The notes: generated by a model from the letters alone, not told the origin. Shown: positions 36,976-47,085, numbered from the stretch's first letter. The stretch is 64,000 nt of DNA from Roseibium alexandrii DFL-11 (GCF_000158095.2 NZ_CM011002.1:62001-126000), one strand, 5' to 3'. Program-made: numbers and translations.

Positions 36976-37206
36976 ATGGCTGACCTCGTCAATGCACAAA
37001 TCACGGATGCGGTGACACAAACCAACGTCAAAGTTGTTGCCGAGGCCCCGGCCCAGGCCATAGCCAGCCTTTATCAGGTGGCAAGCCACGCGTCCGGTTT
37101 GTCTATTCAAAACGCGGTCCACAGTCAGCAGGCCATGAACCAGATCACCACCGCGGTGGTTTCCAAGGCGTGCCAGCTGATCATGGATATCGGCGAAACC
37201 GGCTAA
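36976..37206 (+). CDS. RebB family R-body protein (copy 1)
   Basis: 76 residues: MADLVNAQITDAVTQTNVKV, then EAPAQAIASLYQVASHASGL and NAVHSQQAMNQITTAV. This is the RebB pattern: TDAVTQxNVKVVxEAPA, LYQxxxHxxGxxxxNAVxxQQ. RebB proteins polymerise into the R-body, a coiled ribbon that unrolls on pH change. GAAGAG ribosome site. The first of three copies. Confidence 0.9.
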   Translation: MADLVNAQITDAVTQTNVKVVAEAPAQAIASLYQVASHASGLSIQNAVHSQQAMNQITTAVVSKACQLIMDIGETG

Positions 37207-37241
37207 CGGCCTAAGAAGCGTCAATCAGGGAGTAACCAGTG

Positions 37242-37883
37242 ATGTTTGACGCGCTCAAGTCATTGATGGGTAGAGACAAGCCGGCTTCGAAACCGGCGGA
37301 CCCGGCAACAGAGGCCAATGCCGCCGTTCCGGGATTATCACGCGATGCAAACGGTCACTTGAAACCTGCGGCGCAGAAGGACACACAGGCCATGACAGCT
37401 TCTAAGAATGGCAACGGCGATAAGTCTGAAAACGGCGCGCCAGGCGGAGCCGGTCCCGCCAAAGGCGGTGACAGTGGGGGGCAGAACAATCCGCAACCTG
37501 CTCCGGCTGCATCCACAGCGCCAGTCACCAGTGCGCTCAATCAGCAAGTAGTTCAGGCTGCCGAGTTTTCCAACTACGAAAATGCCGAATATGCGCCGAC
37601 CATGGTGTCGACAGCGCCGGAGTTGATGGTTGGCCAGACAACCGGCCTCGCGGTTCAAGACGCTGCAAACTACATGAATGCTATCATGCAGATCGCGGTG
37701 GCGGCACAGGCCGTTGCGATCAAGAAAGCGGCTGAGAATCCACCGCTTGCCGGCGAGGAAATCCCGCTCTTGACCGACATCCAGCAAATGGTGACCCAAG
37801 CGGTGAGTGTTTATGGAAGCGTAAGTACCGCAGCAGGAACCTCGTCCAAAACGGTGATCTCTGATTTTAAAACGGGGTCATAA
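37242..37883 (+). CDS. R-body locus companion protein with RebB-like C-terminus
   Basis: About 213 residues from the ATG at 37242 (a GTG lies directly upstream; GGGAG nine bases ahead). Residues 1-105 are low-complexity, rich in Pro, Ala, Gly, Lys and Asn. Residues 115-213 are structured, with APELMVGQTTGLAVQDAANYMNAIMQIAVAAQAV, which loosely recalls the RebB helix-rich pattern. It lies between RebB copies and has no other domain. Might be a diverged R-body structural or assembly protein. Confidence 0.6.
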   Translation: MFDALKSLMGRDKPASKPADPATEANAAVPGLSRDANGHLKPAAQKDTQAMTASKNGNGDKSENGAPGGAGPAKGGDSGGQNNPQPAPAASTAPVTSALNQQVVQAAEFSNYENAEYAPTMVSTAPELMVGQTTGLAVQDAANYMNAIMQIAVAAQAVAIKKAAENPPLAGEEIPLLTDIQQMVTQAVSVYGSVSTAAGTSSKTVISDFKTGS

Positions 37884-37914
37884 TCTTGCGGGCTGAACCA
37901 ATAGGAGGCAGCCA

Positions 37915-38205
37915 ATGTTTGCACATCATCCGGAGCGCCGGGGGCCGTCAATACCGGCCATCGCGAAGGAAACTAATCTCTGGCTTTTGAAAACGCCCCG
38001 ATCCCTTGCGGGTGATGACGACGAAAACCGGGGCCATGACGAAACAGGTCGCGATAAAAGCGTTCCGGGAGACGATAGCGAGCGAGGGAAGCTTCGAAAG
38101 GTTCGGAAGGAAAAAACGATTTCAGAGGCGTTTGAAGACCTGAGCGCGGATGAAAAGGAGACGGTCAACCGCCTGTTGGACCGCATGACCGGGAGAAAGA
38201 AATGA
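37915..38205 (+). CDS. Small charged protein of the R-body locus
   Basis: 96 residues, ATG preceded by GGAGGCAGCCA. Hydrophilic and charged (DDDENRGHDETGRDKSVPGD, KRKVRKEKTISEAFEDLSA), ending in a short helix (ETVNRLLDRMTGRKK). No recognised domain. The stop overlaps the next start (ATGA), so translation is coupled. Confidence 0.6.
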   Translation: MFAHHPERRGPSIPAIAKETNLWLLKTPRSLAGDDDENRGHDETGRDKSVPGDDSERGKLRKVRKEKTISEAFEDLSADEKETVNRLLDRMTGRKK

Positions 38206-38817
38206 CCGTACATCTCATAACTGCCTACCGCGAGATTGATGATCTTCTGCTTGAGTGCCTTGTGAACTGGGCCGAAGTTGCGGAACAGGTTCGCGGCAGC
38301 TTTACGGAACCGGAAGTCCATATCGAGTTTGCTCAACGGTCAACCTATCTGGTGGAGGCCCGCGCATCCGTGGAAGCAGCTCTACGGGCGCTGGACGGGG
38401 TAAACGATCAAATCGCATCTGAGGCAGTTGTCAGCATTCAGGTAAGCGATACGGAAAAAGCAAGATCGCAGGATCATGGCCAGTGCGGCTGTGTGGATCC
38501 AGGGTTCCCGGTCTGCGCCGATCACAGCCTTCCGGCGGATGTGTCCAGTTCCCGGCCGGACCGTCCTCAGCGCCCTCAAGAGCATTGCCGAGGTCAAATT
38601 CGCGATTGGAACCGGGATATCCTTGCATGCCGGCATCAAAAAATTAGGGGGGCTGGAAACGCCGATCGGTCCAATCCAGCGTCAGGACGCTCGAGTGCAC
38701 AGCGGATTGCGTCAATCCGCGAGCAGATGGTTTCCAGATTGCAGGACCGTGAGCCACCACCACCCGAATGGGAACAACAAACGTCAGAGCCGAGCGATGA
38801 GATAAAGGAGCCGGAAA

Positions 38818-39615
<798 letters not shown>

Positions 39616-39644
39616 TCTGGATTTCAAAAGCATTATATGAGCCC

Positions 39645-39670
39645 GCCCGCCATCGTCGGCGGGCTTTTTG
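39645..39670 (+). terminator. Terminator inside the R-body locus
   Basis: GCCCGCC (39645-39651), ATCGTC, GGCGGGC (39658-39664), then TTTTTGTTT. It ends the transcript from the first five genes before RebB copy 2. Confidence 0.85.
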
Positions 39671-39819
39671 TTTGACGGGATGTTTCTCAGTCGGAATTGA
39701 CGTTTTTCCATTTTTATCAATCAGATAAGCCAGGTTTACTTTCACACAGAAGATTTGCGGGCGTCTAACCAAGTGCCGATAGCCGAATATGAACCGGCTC
39801 AGCTCAAGGAGTAGCAAAT

Positions 39820-40149
39820 ATGGCAGATCCCGTAACAGTGAACCCGATGGTCACGGACGCCGTGACCCAATCCAACGTCAAGGTGGTTGGTGAAGCCCCG
39901 GCCATGGCCATCAGCACTTTGTACCAGTCGATGGCACACTCAACCGGCATTTTGTTTGAAAATGCGGTGGCCGCACAACAGCAGCAAAACATTCTTGCGC
40001 AGGCTGCAGCGAACCAGGGTGTCATGCAGATCTACAGCATGGACACCATGGCTGGTGCGGGCGCGACCGAGAAGGTTGGCCAGACCGGTGTTGCCGACAA
40101 TCTCACCGGTCTTATGACGGTCCTTCAGGCTTTCAGCGGCGGCCGGTAA
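39820..40149 (+). CDS. RebB family R-body protein (copy 2)
   Basis: 109 residues, ATG preceded by AAGGAG. NPMVTDAVTQSNVKVVGEAP, AISTLYQSMAHSTGILFENA, VAAQQQQNILAQAAANQGVM: the closest match in the window to canonical RebB, including the AAQQQQN segment. Follows its own leader region after a terminator, so it may be expressed separately. The product would be an R-body subunit. Confidence 0.92.
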   Translation: MADPVTVNPMVTDAVTQSNVKVVGEAPAMAISTLYQSMAHSTGILFENAVAAQQQQNILAQAAANQGVMQIYSMDTMAGAGATEKVGQTGVADNLTGLMTVLQAFSGGR

Positions 40150-40174
40150 GCCGAAGCCCGCACTATAAGCCATT

Positions 40175-40203
40175 GGCTCTGTTCCAATTTCTGGAACGGA
40201 GCC
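40175..40203 (+). terminator. Hairpin after RebB copy 2
   Basis: GGCTCTGTTCCA (40175-40186), loop, TGGAACGGAGCC (40192-40203): 11 Watson-Crick pairs plus one wobble, without a T-run. Could stabilise the RebB mRNA 3' end or reduce read-through to copy 3. Confidence 0.6.
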
Positions 40204-40383
40204 ATTACGTATGCGTGAAGCAATAAAGAATTAACAACTATAGGTTGATACTTCCTGCGACCTCATCCCGGTCGCCCTGATGATTATTGGGTGTATCCAA
40301 AAGCGTGGATCCAACGGGACAAGGCGTACAGGGCAGGTGAAGCCCCACCAAACCGGATCATCCGGCAAGTGAAGGAAGATATC

Positions 40384-40752
40384 ATGCCAAGCAAATCTCA
40401 AGCGCAGCCGGAGCAACCGGCTGATATGCCTTTAAATACCCTTGAATCTGACATGGAGACCCTGTCCAAGATCGGCGAGGCGGCAAATCTCAATGATCTC
40501 GTTCTCGGGCTGTCTCCCGCTGTTGCGGTGGCCAGCCTGTATGTTTCCAACGCGAACTCGCTTAGCATTTTGTATGAAAATGCGGTGGCGACGCAGCAAC
40601 AGCAGACCCAACTGGCCCAAAGCGCATTGAAAGCCGGGATCGCGCAGCTGCACAAGGTCACCGAAAGCAGCAGCGCTGCAACCGCGGCCGCTGAAAACCC
40701 GGATCAGGATCTGCTGGATCTTTTGAAGGCCGTCAAGAACGCGGTTCAATAA
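40384..40752 (+). CDS. RebB family R-body protein (copy 3, diverged)
   Basis: 122 residues from the ATG at 40384, with GAAGGAAG upstream; an upstream in-frame start at 40291 lacks one. Core LNDLVLGLSPAVAVASLYVS, NSLSILYENAVATQQQQTQL, AQSALKAGIAQLHKVTE keeps the LYxxxxxxxSILYENAVATQQQQ pattern of RebB but has lost the TDAVTQxNV opening, which here reads MPLNTLESDMETLS. Probably a minor or capping R-body subunit. Confidence 0.82.
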   Translation: MPSKSQAQPEQPADMPLNTLESDMETLSKIGEAANLNDLVLGLSPAVAVASLYVSNANSLSILYENAVATQQQQTQLAQSALKAGIAQLHKVTESSSAATAAAENPDQDLLDLLKAVKNAVQ

Positions 40753-40891
40753 CTGCCAACTGTGGCTTCGACGGGTGTTTCTGAAGGGGTCCGAGAAACT
40801 GCGGACTTTTCAGGCAGGGGGCTGTCGCTGTATAGAGGGCGCCAGACGGGCCTGGCCCGATGGCGCCTTTCAAACAAAAAGACAAAGCCCC

Positions 40892-41707
40892 ATGAACGAC
40901 TTTCTTGTCTCAGCCCTCTATTATTTCACGCCGCTCGATGATTTCGAGGAGATGCGGGACCCGCTCAAAACGTTCTGCGTCTCTCAAGATGTGCGCGGCA
41001 GTCTTCTGCTCGCGTCCGAAGGCATCAACGGCACCATTTGCGGTCCTGAAGCCGGTGTACGCGCTGTCCTTGAATATTTACGCTCCGATCCGCGTCTCGC
41101 TGAGCTCACGCACAAAGAGTCCTGGACACACCGCCATGTTTTTAAACGTATGAAAGTGCGTTTGAAGCAGGAAATCGTCCGGCTTGCGGTCGACAACATT
41201 GACCCGAATGAAGTCGTGGGCGAGTACGTCAAGCCCGAAGACTGGAATGCGCTGATTTCAGAGCCGGGGGTGATCGTAATCGATACGCGGAACGACTACG
41301 AGTATGCATTCGGAACGTTCGAAGGGGCGGTAAATCCGGAAACCCAGTCTTTCCGGGAATTTCCGGAGTGGGTGCACGATCAGGAAAATCTGAAAACCAA
41401 GCCAAAGGTTGCCATGTTCTGCACCGGTGGGATCCGCTGCGAGAAAGCAACGGCCTGGATGCTCAAAAACGGCTTTAAGGACGTCTACCACCTGGAAGGC
41501 GGCATTTTGAACTATCTGGAGAAAGTTCCGGAAGACAAAAGTCTCTGGAACGGCGAGTGCTTTGTGTTCGACGACCGTGTTTCGGTCGACCACAAACTGG
41601 AGCCACGGTGGGGTGAATGGGTGCCGGACGAGGCACGGCATATCATCAACGAAGACACCGATTATGAGAAAGGACCTGTGCAACAGGATCTTTCGAAGAC
41701 CGGCTGA
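40892..41707 (+). CDS. trhO: Rhodanese-type tRNA uridine(34) hydroxylase TrhO
   Basis: 271 residues from the ATG at 40892 (the frame extends further upstream without a ribosome site). An N-terminal acylphosphatase-like domain (SALYYFTPLDDFEEMRD, LLASEGINGTICG) and a rhodanese domain (VIVIDTRNDYEYAFGTFEGA, with the active-site loop CTGGIRCEKATAW). TrhO hydroxylates U34 of tRNAs in an oxygen-dependent way. Length is short by the family's C-terminal extension but ends in a typical acidic tail. A terminator follows at 41710. Confidence 0.93.
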   Translation: MNDFLVSALYYFTPLDDFEEMRDPLKTFCVSQDVRGSLLLASEGINGTICGPEAGVRAVLEYLRSDPRLAELTHKESWTHRHVFKRMKVRLKQEIVRLAVDNIDPNEVVGEYVKPEDWNALISEPGVIVIDTRNDYEYAFGTFEGAVNPETQSFREFPEWVHDQENLKTKPKVAMFCTGGIRCEKATAWMLKNGFKDVYHLEGGILNYLEKVPEDKSLWNGECFVFDDRVSVDHKLEPRWGEWVPDEARHIINEDTDYEKGPVQQDLSKTG

Positions 41708-41709
41708 AG

Positions 41710-41740
41710 AAAAGTTAATGGCCGTTAACTTTTTGCTTTT
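41710..41740 (+). terminator. trhO terminator
   Basis: AAAAGTTAA (41710-41718), loop, TTAACTTTT (41725-41733), then a T-rich run. Confidence 0.8.
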
Positions 41741-41806
41741 CCCTTAGGTGAAGCTTCCCTACTGTCATGGGGCAGGCGCCAATTTGCGCCAGACTGGGGG
41801 AATGTT

Positions 41807-42391
41807 ATGCGTCGCACCTTCTGGAGCGCGGTTACCGCGCTCATGTTTTGCCCATTTGCGCTGAATACCGCAGCCGCGGGCGGTTATGCATCGTCTTGCT
41901 ATGAACAGGCCGTGGTGCCCGCCGTCTACAAGACGGTCAATCAGCGTGTTCTGGTTCAGGCCGCCAGCAGTTATGTGGTTCAGCAACCGGCAAAATATGC
42001 GTATCAAACCCGCCAGGTGCTTGTTCAGCCGGAGCGCGTTACGTACCGCACCAGTCCTGCCGTTTACCAGACACAGCATCACAAGGTGCAAGTGAAGCCT
42101 GCGTCTAGCGGCTGGGAGTACCGCACGATCAAAGGTCGCCGGATCTTGTGCAAGGTGCACTATCCAGCTGTGTATCAGACAGCATCGCAGCGCGTTCTGG
42201 TCAAGCCGGCTTCAAAAGTCGCGGTACGACATCCTGCCGTCTACAGCCACGTGAAGGAAAAGGTGCTGATACAACCGGCAAGCTCACACCGTGTCCAAAA
42301 ACCAGCCATCTATCAGACGGTGAGCCGGAATGTTCTGGTGCAACCAGCGCGCACGGTATGGCAACCGATCAGGGCAAAAGGCTGCCGCTAG
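41807..42391 (+). CDS. Secreted PAVYxT repeat protein
   Basis: 194 residues with a GGGGGA ribosome site and a signal peptide (MRRTFWSAVTALMFCPFA, cleavage near ALNTAAA). The mature part is a tandem of about 25-residue units: PAVYKTVNQRVLVQAAS, PAKYAYQTRQVLVQPER, PAVYQTQHHKVQVKPAS, PAVYQTASQRVLVKPAS, PAVYSHVKEKVLIQPAS and PAIYQTVSRNVLVQPAR. Between units three and four is WEYRTIKGRRILCKVHYP, the piece shared with the next gene. Two cysteines remain near the N-terminus and one at the C-terminus. A beta-repeat periplasmic or surface protein is likely; function unknown. Confidence 0.75.
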   Translation: MRRTFWSAVTALMFCPFALNTAAAGGYASSCYEQAVVPAVYKTVNQRVLVQAASSYVVQQPAKYAYQTRQVLVQPERVTYRTSPAVYQTQHHKVQVKPASSGWEYRTIKGRRILCKVHYPAVYQTASQRVLVKPASKVAVRHPAVYSHVKEKVLIQPASSHRVQKPAIYQTVSRNVLVQPARTVWQPIRAKGCR

Positions 42392-42624
42392 ACTACATAG
42401 AAGAATATCTGTTCCAGGCGGTCGAAATTGGTATGTCCAAAATGTCTTAACTCTTTTCCCGCCATTCCGGAAAGAGGTGGTTAAGCATGGATCATTGCAA
42501 TTTGCCATGCATAAGCGGCGTCTCAGGGAAGCCTTAAGTAGAATTCAGAGAATTGCTTTCTCTCTAACAGGATTTTCCCTAGGGTGAAGTGGTCTTTTCA
42601 GTCACTTCGAGACAGGGGAACAGT

Positions 42625-42960
42625 ATGGGGTATCCGAACAGCGTCAAAGTGATGGTCTTGGCAGCATCCGTTCTGGGGGCGGGGCCGGCGTTTGGCAGCA
42701 ACATGACAACGGCCTGCTACGAAAAAGTTCACCAGCCTGCGGTCTATAAAAATATCAAACGGACAATCATGACCCATCGGGCCCACACACGTTGGGAATA
42801 CCAAACCATCAACGGACGGCAGGTCCTTTGCAAAGTGCACAGGCCCGCAGTCTATCAGACCGTTCTCCAGAACACGCTAATACAACCAGCTCGGACGGTT
42901 TTGAAACGCGTGAGCGCGCGCGACTGCACCCGAAACGCCCGGATCTACAGCAACTTTTGA
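42625..42960 (+). CDS. Secreted PAVYxT protein, short paralogue
   Basis: 111 residues from the ATG at 42625 after AGGGGA; the frame extends upstream without a ribosome site. A signal peptide (MGYPNSVKVMVLAASVLGAG) precedes HQPAVYKNIKRTIMTH, WEYQTINGRQVLCKVHRPAVYQTVLQ and NTLIQPART, the same units as the previous gene with fewer copies. It looks like a contracted duplicate. Function unknown. Confidence 0.75.
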   Translation: MGYPNSVKVMVLAASVLGAGPAFGSNMTTACYEKVHQPAVYKNIKRTIMTHRAHTRWEYQTINGRQVLCKVHRPAVYQTVLQNTLIQPARTVLKRVSARDCTRNARIYSNF

Positions 42961-43001
42961 TGCTGCTTCGAGGGCACTAGCTCGGGTCTTTAATTCCGGA
43001 T

Positions 43002-43889
43002 CTATTGAGCGGTTTTGAAGCGATAGGTCTTCAAGCCGGTCTGACCGTGGCCTTCGATGAGGAACAATCCGCCGGACAGTGTATCCGGTTCGACGGAGGT
43101 CGGATCGGACGGCTGCTTGATGCTGGTGACGATCAGATGATCAAGGTTTGGCCCGCAAAAGCATGGCATGGTCGGCCGTTGTACGGGCATCTTGATCGCC
43201 TCTAGCAATTCGCCGTTCGGCGCGAAACAATTGACCACGCCGGACGAAACCCCGCCACTCCAGTAATTGCCGTTGGCATCGACCGTTGCGCCATCCGGCC
43301 GCCCTGTGGCGTTGGTTTGCTGCGCGAACAGCATTTTCGCACCCAATGAGCCGGTCGCCGCATCAAAGGCATAGCACTCGATCCATCCCGGTGACGTGTC
43401 GGAGTGGTACATGTAGTCGCCGTCCGGCGTCCAGGCGAGGCCGTTCGAGCACTGCAGTTCGTCCCGGATTTCCGCAACCTCACCACTGCTGTCGACCCGA
43501 TAAAGACCGGCGATCGGTTCCCGTGGGGAGCTTGTGTCCATCGTGCCCACCCAAAAGGCGCCGTCCGGGCCAACCTTTCCGTCGTTCAATCGGGTCTGAG
43601 GTTTGTCGGCTTCGACTTCGGCCAGAACCTCCTGTGTTCCGGTTTGAGGATCGAACAGAACCACCTTATCCCAGACACTGGTAATCAGCCGCCCATCATC
43701 GCACAGGCCGAAGGACCCGACTTCGTTGTCGAATTGCCATGTGGTGATGGCGCGTGTGTCCCAATCCATCGATTGAACGCTGCGCCCTTGAATATCGGCC
43801 CAAAGCAGTCTGTTGGTGCGCTCGTCCCAGGTTGGGCATTCAGCAAGTTGGTAAGTCGTATCAAGAAAACGGGTAATCGTGTGGGACAC
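43002..43889 (-). CDS. SMP-30/gluconolactonase-like protein
   Basis: 295 residues, a six-blade beta-propeller. The GTG at 43889 starts VSHTITRFLDTTYQLAECPTW. Metal-site segments are ECPTWDERTNRLLWADI (the acid near residue 18), RLNDGKVGPDGAFWVGTMD and CSNGLAWTPDGDYMYHSDT. These enzymes hydrolyse sugar lactones with Ca or Zn; a sugar-acid route is suggested by the sugar genes further right, but no kinase or aldolase is adjacent. Confidence 0.9.
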   Translation of the reverse strand: MSHTITRFLDTTYQLAECPTWDERTNRLLWADIQGRSVQSMDWDTRAITTWQFDNEVGSFGLCDDGRLITSVWDKVVLFDPQTGTQEVLAEVEADKPQTRLNDGKVGPDGAFWVGTMDTSSPREPIAGLYRVDSSGEVAEIRDELQCSNGLAWTPDGDYMYHSDTSPGWIECYAFDAATGSLGAKMLFAQQTNATGRPDGATVDANGNYWSGGVSSGVVNCFAPNGELLEAIKMPVQRPTMPCFCGPNLDHLIVTSIKQPSDPTSVEPDTLSGGLFLIEGHGQTGLKTYRFKTAQ

Positions 43890-43974
43890 CAGACGGGGTT
43901 CCTGTAAAGCCTCTAAGAAGGGCCGCGACTATAGCGGGCGAGAACCGGAACGTCGATAGCCTCACATACGCGAC

Positions 43975-44493
43975 CTATCGGTCTGCTGCGTCCGCTGTTT
44001 CGGACAAGGGCAAGGCGGTGCGTTTGACGATCGGGCGGATGGCAAAGGACGATTTCATCCGCAATACGCCCGGTAGTTGCGACAGGTGATCCCTGTGAAT
44101 GCGCTCAAAATCAATCGGGTCAGCTGCGGTCAGGCGCAGGATGTAGTCAGCATCGCCTGCCATCAAGAAACACTCCATGATTTCTTCGGACCGGGCGACG
44201 GCCCTTTCAAAACTCTCCAGTGTTTCCTTCGATTGACCGGTCAGTGAGATTTCGACAAAGACATCCATCCGCCTGCCGAGTTTTCGCTGGTCGAGCAGAG
44301 CGACATAGCTGTCGATGACCCCTGCCTCTTCAAGCGCTCGCATGCGCCGCAGGCAGGCAGAGGGCGACAAGCCGATTTTCTCGGCAAGGTCCGCATTTGC
44401 GATCCGTCCATCGCGTTGCAGGACATTGAGTATCTTGCGGTCAAGTCTGTCGAGGATCATGATTTTGCGCTGCACATAATTCGATTGGTTCAT
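43975..44493 (-). CDS. Lrp/AsnC-family regulator, probable ald activator
   Basis: 172 residues from 44493, or about 161 from the internal ATG at 44460 (MILDRLDRKILNVLQ), the usual family start. The N-terminal helix-turn-helix (NADLAEKIGLSPSACLRRMRALEEAGVI) is followed by the RAM effector domain. It is divergent from the alanine dehydrogenase gene across 151 AT-rich bases, the arrangement of AldR-type activators. Effector probably alanine. Confidence 0.9.
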   Translation of the reverse strand: MNQSNYVQRKIMILDRLDRKILNVLQRDGRIANADLAEKIGLSPSACLRRMRALEEAGVIDSYVALLDQRKLGRRMDVFVEISLTGQSKETLESFERAVARSEEIMECFLMAGDADYILRLTAADPIDFERIHRDHLSQLPGVLRMKSSFAIRPIVKRTALPLSETADAADR

Positions 44494-44644
44494 TTATTGA
44501 TACCATAAAATTCGAGACTGAATAAAATTCACGCAATAAAATTGCACAGACACCATTTCAACAGGCCTTGAACGCAAGCACCTGCGTCTTTCTCAGTGGT
44601 ATTATCAAAAACAATAAACAAGCCGCACCAGAGGAGACGGAACC

Positions 44645-45784
44645 ATGCGGATTGGCGTACCTAAGGAAATCAAAAACAACGAATTCCGGGTCGGTCTGAC
44701 ACCGGACAGCGTTCATGAGATCACAGCTCATGGCCATGAGGTTTTTGTAGAAACGAACGCTGGTGCAGGGATCGGCGCCAGCGATGCCAACTATGAAGTC
44801 AGTGGCGCCAAAATCCTCGCAACCGCTCAGGAAATTTTCGACGCTGCCGAAATGATCATCAAGGTGAAAGAGCCGCAGGCTGTTGAGCGCGCCATGTTGC
44901 GCCCGCACCATATCCTCTTTACCTATCTGCATCTCGCGCCCGATGAAGCTCAGACGGCTGATCTGGTGAAGTCCGGGGCAACCTGCATTGCCTATGAAAC
45001 TGTTGTGGATTCGCAAGGCGGTCTGCCGCTACTCGTCCCGATGTCTCAGGTTGCCGGCCGCTTGTCTGTCACTGCCGGTGCGAAATGCCTGGAGAAGATC
45101 AACGGCGGTTCCGGTGTTCTCGTTGGCGGTGTTCCGGGAGTTGAACCTGCCAAGGTCGTAGTCATTGGCGGCGGCGTTGTCGGTTCGCATGCCATCACCA
45201 TGGCGCTGGGCCTTGGGGCCGATGTGACGGTTCTGGACCGCAATACGCAGGTTCTGTCCAACCTGTCGCAGACCTTCGGTTCTGCGCTCAAAACCGTCTA
45301 CTCAACCAAAGCTGCGCTTGAGAAACAGGTTCTTGCGGCTGACATCGTCGTTGGCGCCGTTCTGGTCGCCGGTGCTGCTGCGCCGAAGCTGGTAACTGCT
45401 GAGATGATCAGCAAGATGAAGCCAGGCTCTGTCGTTGTCGATGTTGCGATCGACCAAGGCGGCTGCTTTGAAACATCCAAGGCGACCACGCATTCAGAGC
45501 CGACCTACATCGTTGATGAGGTTGTTCACTACTGCGTTGCCAACATGCCGGGCGCTGTCCCGCGGACTTCGACTTATGCGCTGAACAATGCGACGCTGCC
45601 GTTCGCCTTGGCGCTCGCAGACAAGGGCGCAAAGAAGGCGTTGCTTGACGATGCAAACTTCCTTCCGGGCTTGAACGTTCATCAGGGCAAAGTCACCTGC
45701 GAAGCTGTGGCGACCGCACTTGGATACGACTATGTCGATCCAGAAAGCGCTTTGAATTCGATGGCTGCAAGCCGAGCCGCTTAA
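44645..45784 (+). CDS. ald: Alanine dehydrogenase
   Basis: 379 residues. NAD-dependent oxidation of L-alanine to pyruvate and ammonia. Visible are [19 protein letters not shown] (N-terminal domain), the catalytic Lys and His segments ([20 protein letters not shown]), [13 protein letters not shown] (nucleotide loop near residue 175) and the C-terminal [24 protein letters not shown] ribosome site upstream. A rho-independent terminator follows at 45809. Confidence 0.96.
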   Translation: MRIGVPKEIKNNEFRVGLTPDSVHEITAHGHEVFVETNAGAGIGASDANYEVSGAKILATAQEIFDAAEMIIKVKEPQAVERAMLRPHHILFTYLHLAPDEAQTADLVKSGATCIAYETVVDSQGGLPLLVPMSQVAGRLSVTAGAKCLEKINGGSGVLVGGVPGVEPAKVVVIGGGVVGSHAITMALGLGADVTVLDRNTQVLSNLSQTFGSALKTVYSTKAALEKQVLAADIVVGAVLVAGAAAPKLVTAEMISKMKPGSVVVDVAIDQGGCFETSKATTHSEPTYIVDEVVHYCVANMPGAVPRTSTYALNNATLPFALALADKGAKKALLDDANFLPGLNVHQGKVTCEAVATALGYDYVDPESALNSMAASRAA

Positions 45785-45808
45785 GCTGGTTTAAGGCGAT
45801 CAAAAGAA

Positions 45809-45845
45809 AAGGCCGGCCCGTTTGGGCTGGCCTTTTTATTTTGGG
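45809..45845 (+). terminator. ald terminator
   Basis: AAGGCCGGCCC, GTTT, GGGCTGGCCTT (45809-45833) then TTTATTTT. An 11-bp stem with one G-T pair. Confidence 0.88.
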
Positions 45846-45860
45846 TCTTGGGTTTGGCGT

Positions 45861-46133
45861 TCAGGGGCAGGGAACCGTATAGGGCGTGCCTTCCGTGTCG
45901 CGCGCAATGCAGTTGCGTGGAGATGTAACCACGCCAATCAGGCCGCCGCCAATTGCACCCAAAGCTGCGCCAGCAAGTGCTGCGCCGCCGGTTGATCCCG
46001 CAGCAGCGCCAATTGTCGCTCCTGTAGCTGCGCCGAGACCTGCGCCAATCAGCATCCGATCTCGCTGGCTTTCCGTGTTGACGCATCCAGCAAGCAATAG
46101 GGTCAGCGATAGCAAGGCAATGGCGGGCTTCAT
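45861..46133 (-). CDS. Glycine-zipper lipoprotein, YMGG-like (copy A)
   Basis: 90 residues from the ATG at 46133 (GAAGGAG eight bases upstream). A lipobox LTLLLAGC (Cys near residue 16) and then GAGLGAATGATIGAAAG and ALAGAALGAIGGGLIG, two glycine zippers. C-terminus RNCIARDTEGTPYTVPCP. An outer-membrane-anchored glycine-zipper protein; the most diverged of three tandem copies. Confidence 0.82.
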   Translation of the reverse strand: MKPAIALLSLTLLLAGCVNTESQRDRMLIGAGLGAATGATIGAAAGSTGGAALAGAALGAIGGGLIGVVTSPRNCIARDTEGTPYTVPCP

Positions 46134-46232
46134 CCCGGGCGCTCCTTCGGTCAACAGGTCCGCCTAGGGTGAAAGGGCGATGGTTAACCAATTCTTAACG
46201 AGGCCGGTTATCCAACGCCCAGTGCTACGATG

Positions 46233-46502
46233 TTATGGGCAAACAACCCGGTACGGGTTGCCGTACTGGTCGTAGGCAACGCAGTTTTTTGGCGCTGTCG
46301 CCGCACCGACAACGGCACCACCAGCGCCGCCAATTGCAGCACCTGCTAGCGCTGCACCCGCACCGCCGCCTGTCGCCGCGCCGATTACTGCACCGGTTGC
46401 CGCACCAAGACCGCCACCGACGAGGGCGCGATCCGTCTGGCTGCTGGACTGGCAGCCGACAAGAAGGGCAGCGGTTGCTGCGACCAAGAAGAGTTTTTTC
46501 AT
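46233..46502 (-). CDS. Glycine-zipper lipoprotein, YMGG-like (copy B)
   Basis: 89 residues. MKKLFLVAATAALLVGCQSS is a lipoprotein signal with LVGC. Zippers: LVGGGLGAATGAVIGAATGG, AALAGAAIGGAGGAVVGAAT. C-terminus PKNCVAYDQYGNPYRVVCP. Close to copy C; anchored in a membrane, role unknown. Confidence 0.84.
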   Translation of the reverse strand: MKKLFLVAATAALLVGCQSSSQTDRALVGGGLGAATGAVIGAATGGGAGAALAGAAIGGAGGAVVGAATAPKNCVAYDQYGNPYRVVCP

Positions 46503-46559
46503 CGTCTATTTCTCATTTTTTCAGTGCACTGCATGTTCGTGGCCGGACATGCTCAAGGG

Positions 46560-46829
46560 TTACGGGCAAGCTACCCGGTATGGATTGCCGTAACGGTCAT
46601 ACGCTACGCAATTTTTCGGTGTTGTTGCGCCGCCAACAATCGCGCCGCCTGCGCCGCCGATTGCTGCGCCAACAAGTGCGCCGCCGACATCGCCCGTGGC
46701 TGCTGCGCCAATTGCGGCGCCGGTCGCTGCGCCAAGACCACCGCCGACGAGCGCGCGATCGCGCGAACTGTCAGATTGGCACCCGGCCAAGGCAAGGGTG
46801 ATGCCTGCGAGCAATACAAGCTTTTTCAT
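46560..46829 (-). CDS. Glycine-zipper lipoprotein, YMGG-like (copy C)
   Basis: 89 residues from the ATG at 46829 (GGAGATCTC ahead). Signal MKKLVLLAGITLALAGCQSD, then RALVGGGLGAATGAAIGAAA, ALVGAAIGGAGGAIVGGATT, PKNCVAYDRYGNPYRVACP. Almost the same as copy B. Three such genes in a row imply recent tandem duplication. Confidence 0.84.
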   Translation of the reverse strand: MKKLVLLAGITLALAGCQSDSSRDRALVGGGLGAATGAAIGAAATGDVGGALVGAAIGGAGGAIVGGATTPKNCVAYDRYGNPYRVACP

Positions 46830-47085
46830 AACTGAGATCTCCTCATTATAAGGACGCCTGCCGGCACCTCTCTTTTCGCTCCACAATGGCGAATCACGGA
46901 GCGTAAATCAATGAACACAGCGTAAGTTGGTTTTGCCAAACCGGCAATCGCCACATAAGTCGTGGTTGAAGTCATGCCCTTTGGAATTCGCAAAGCAACA
47001 CGGTCGACCGTTGATGCACAAAGACCTGTGCCGTGAGGCGAAAGTATGGCCTTGTGAGCCCTCTCGCACTGAACTCAACGATGCT

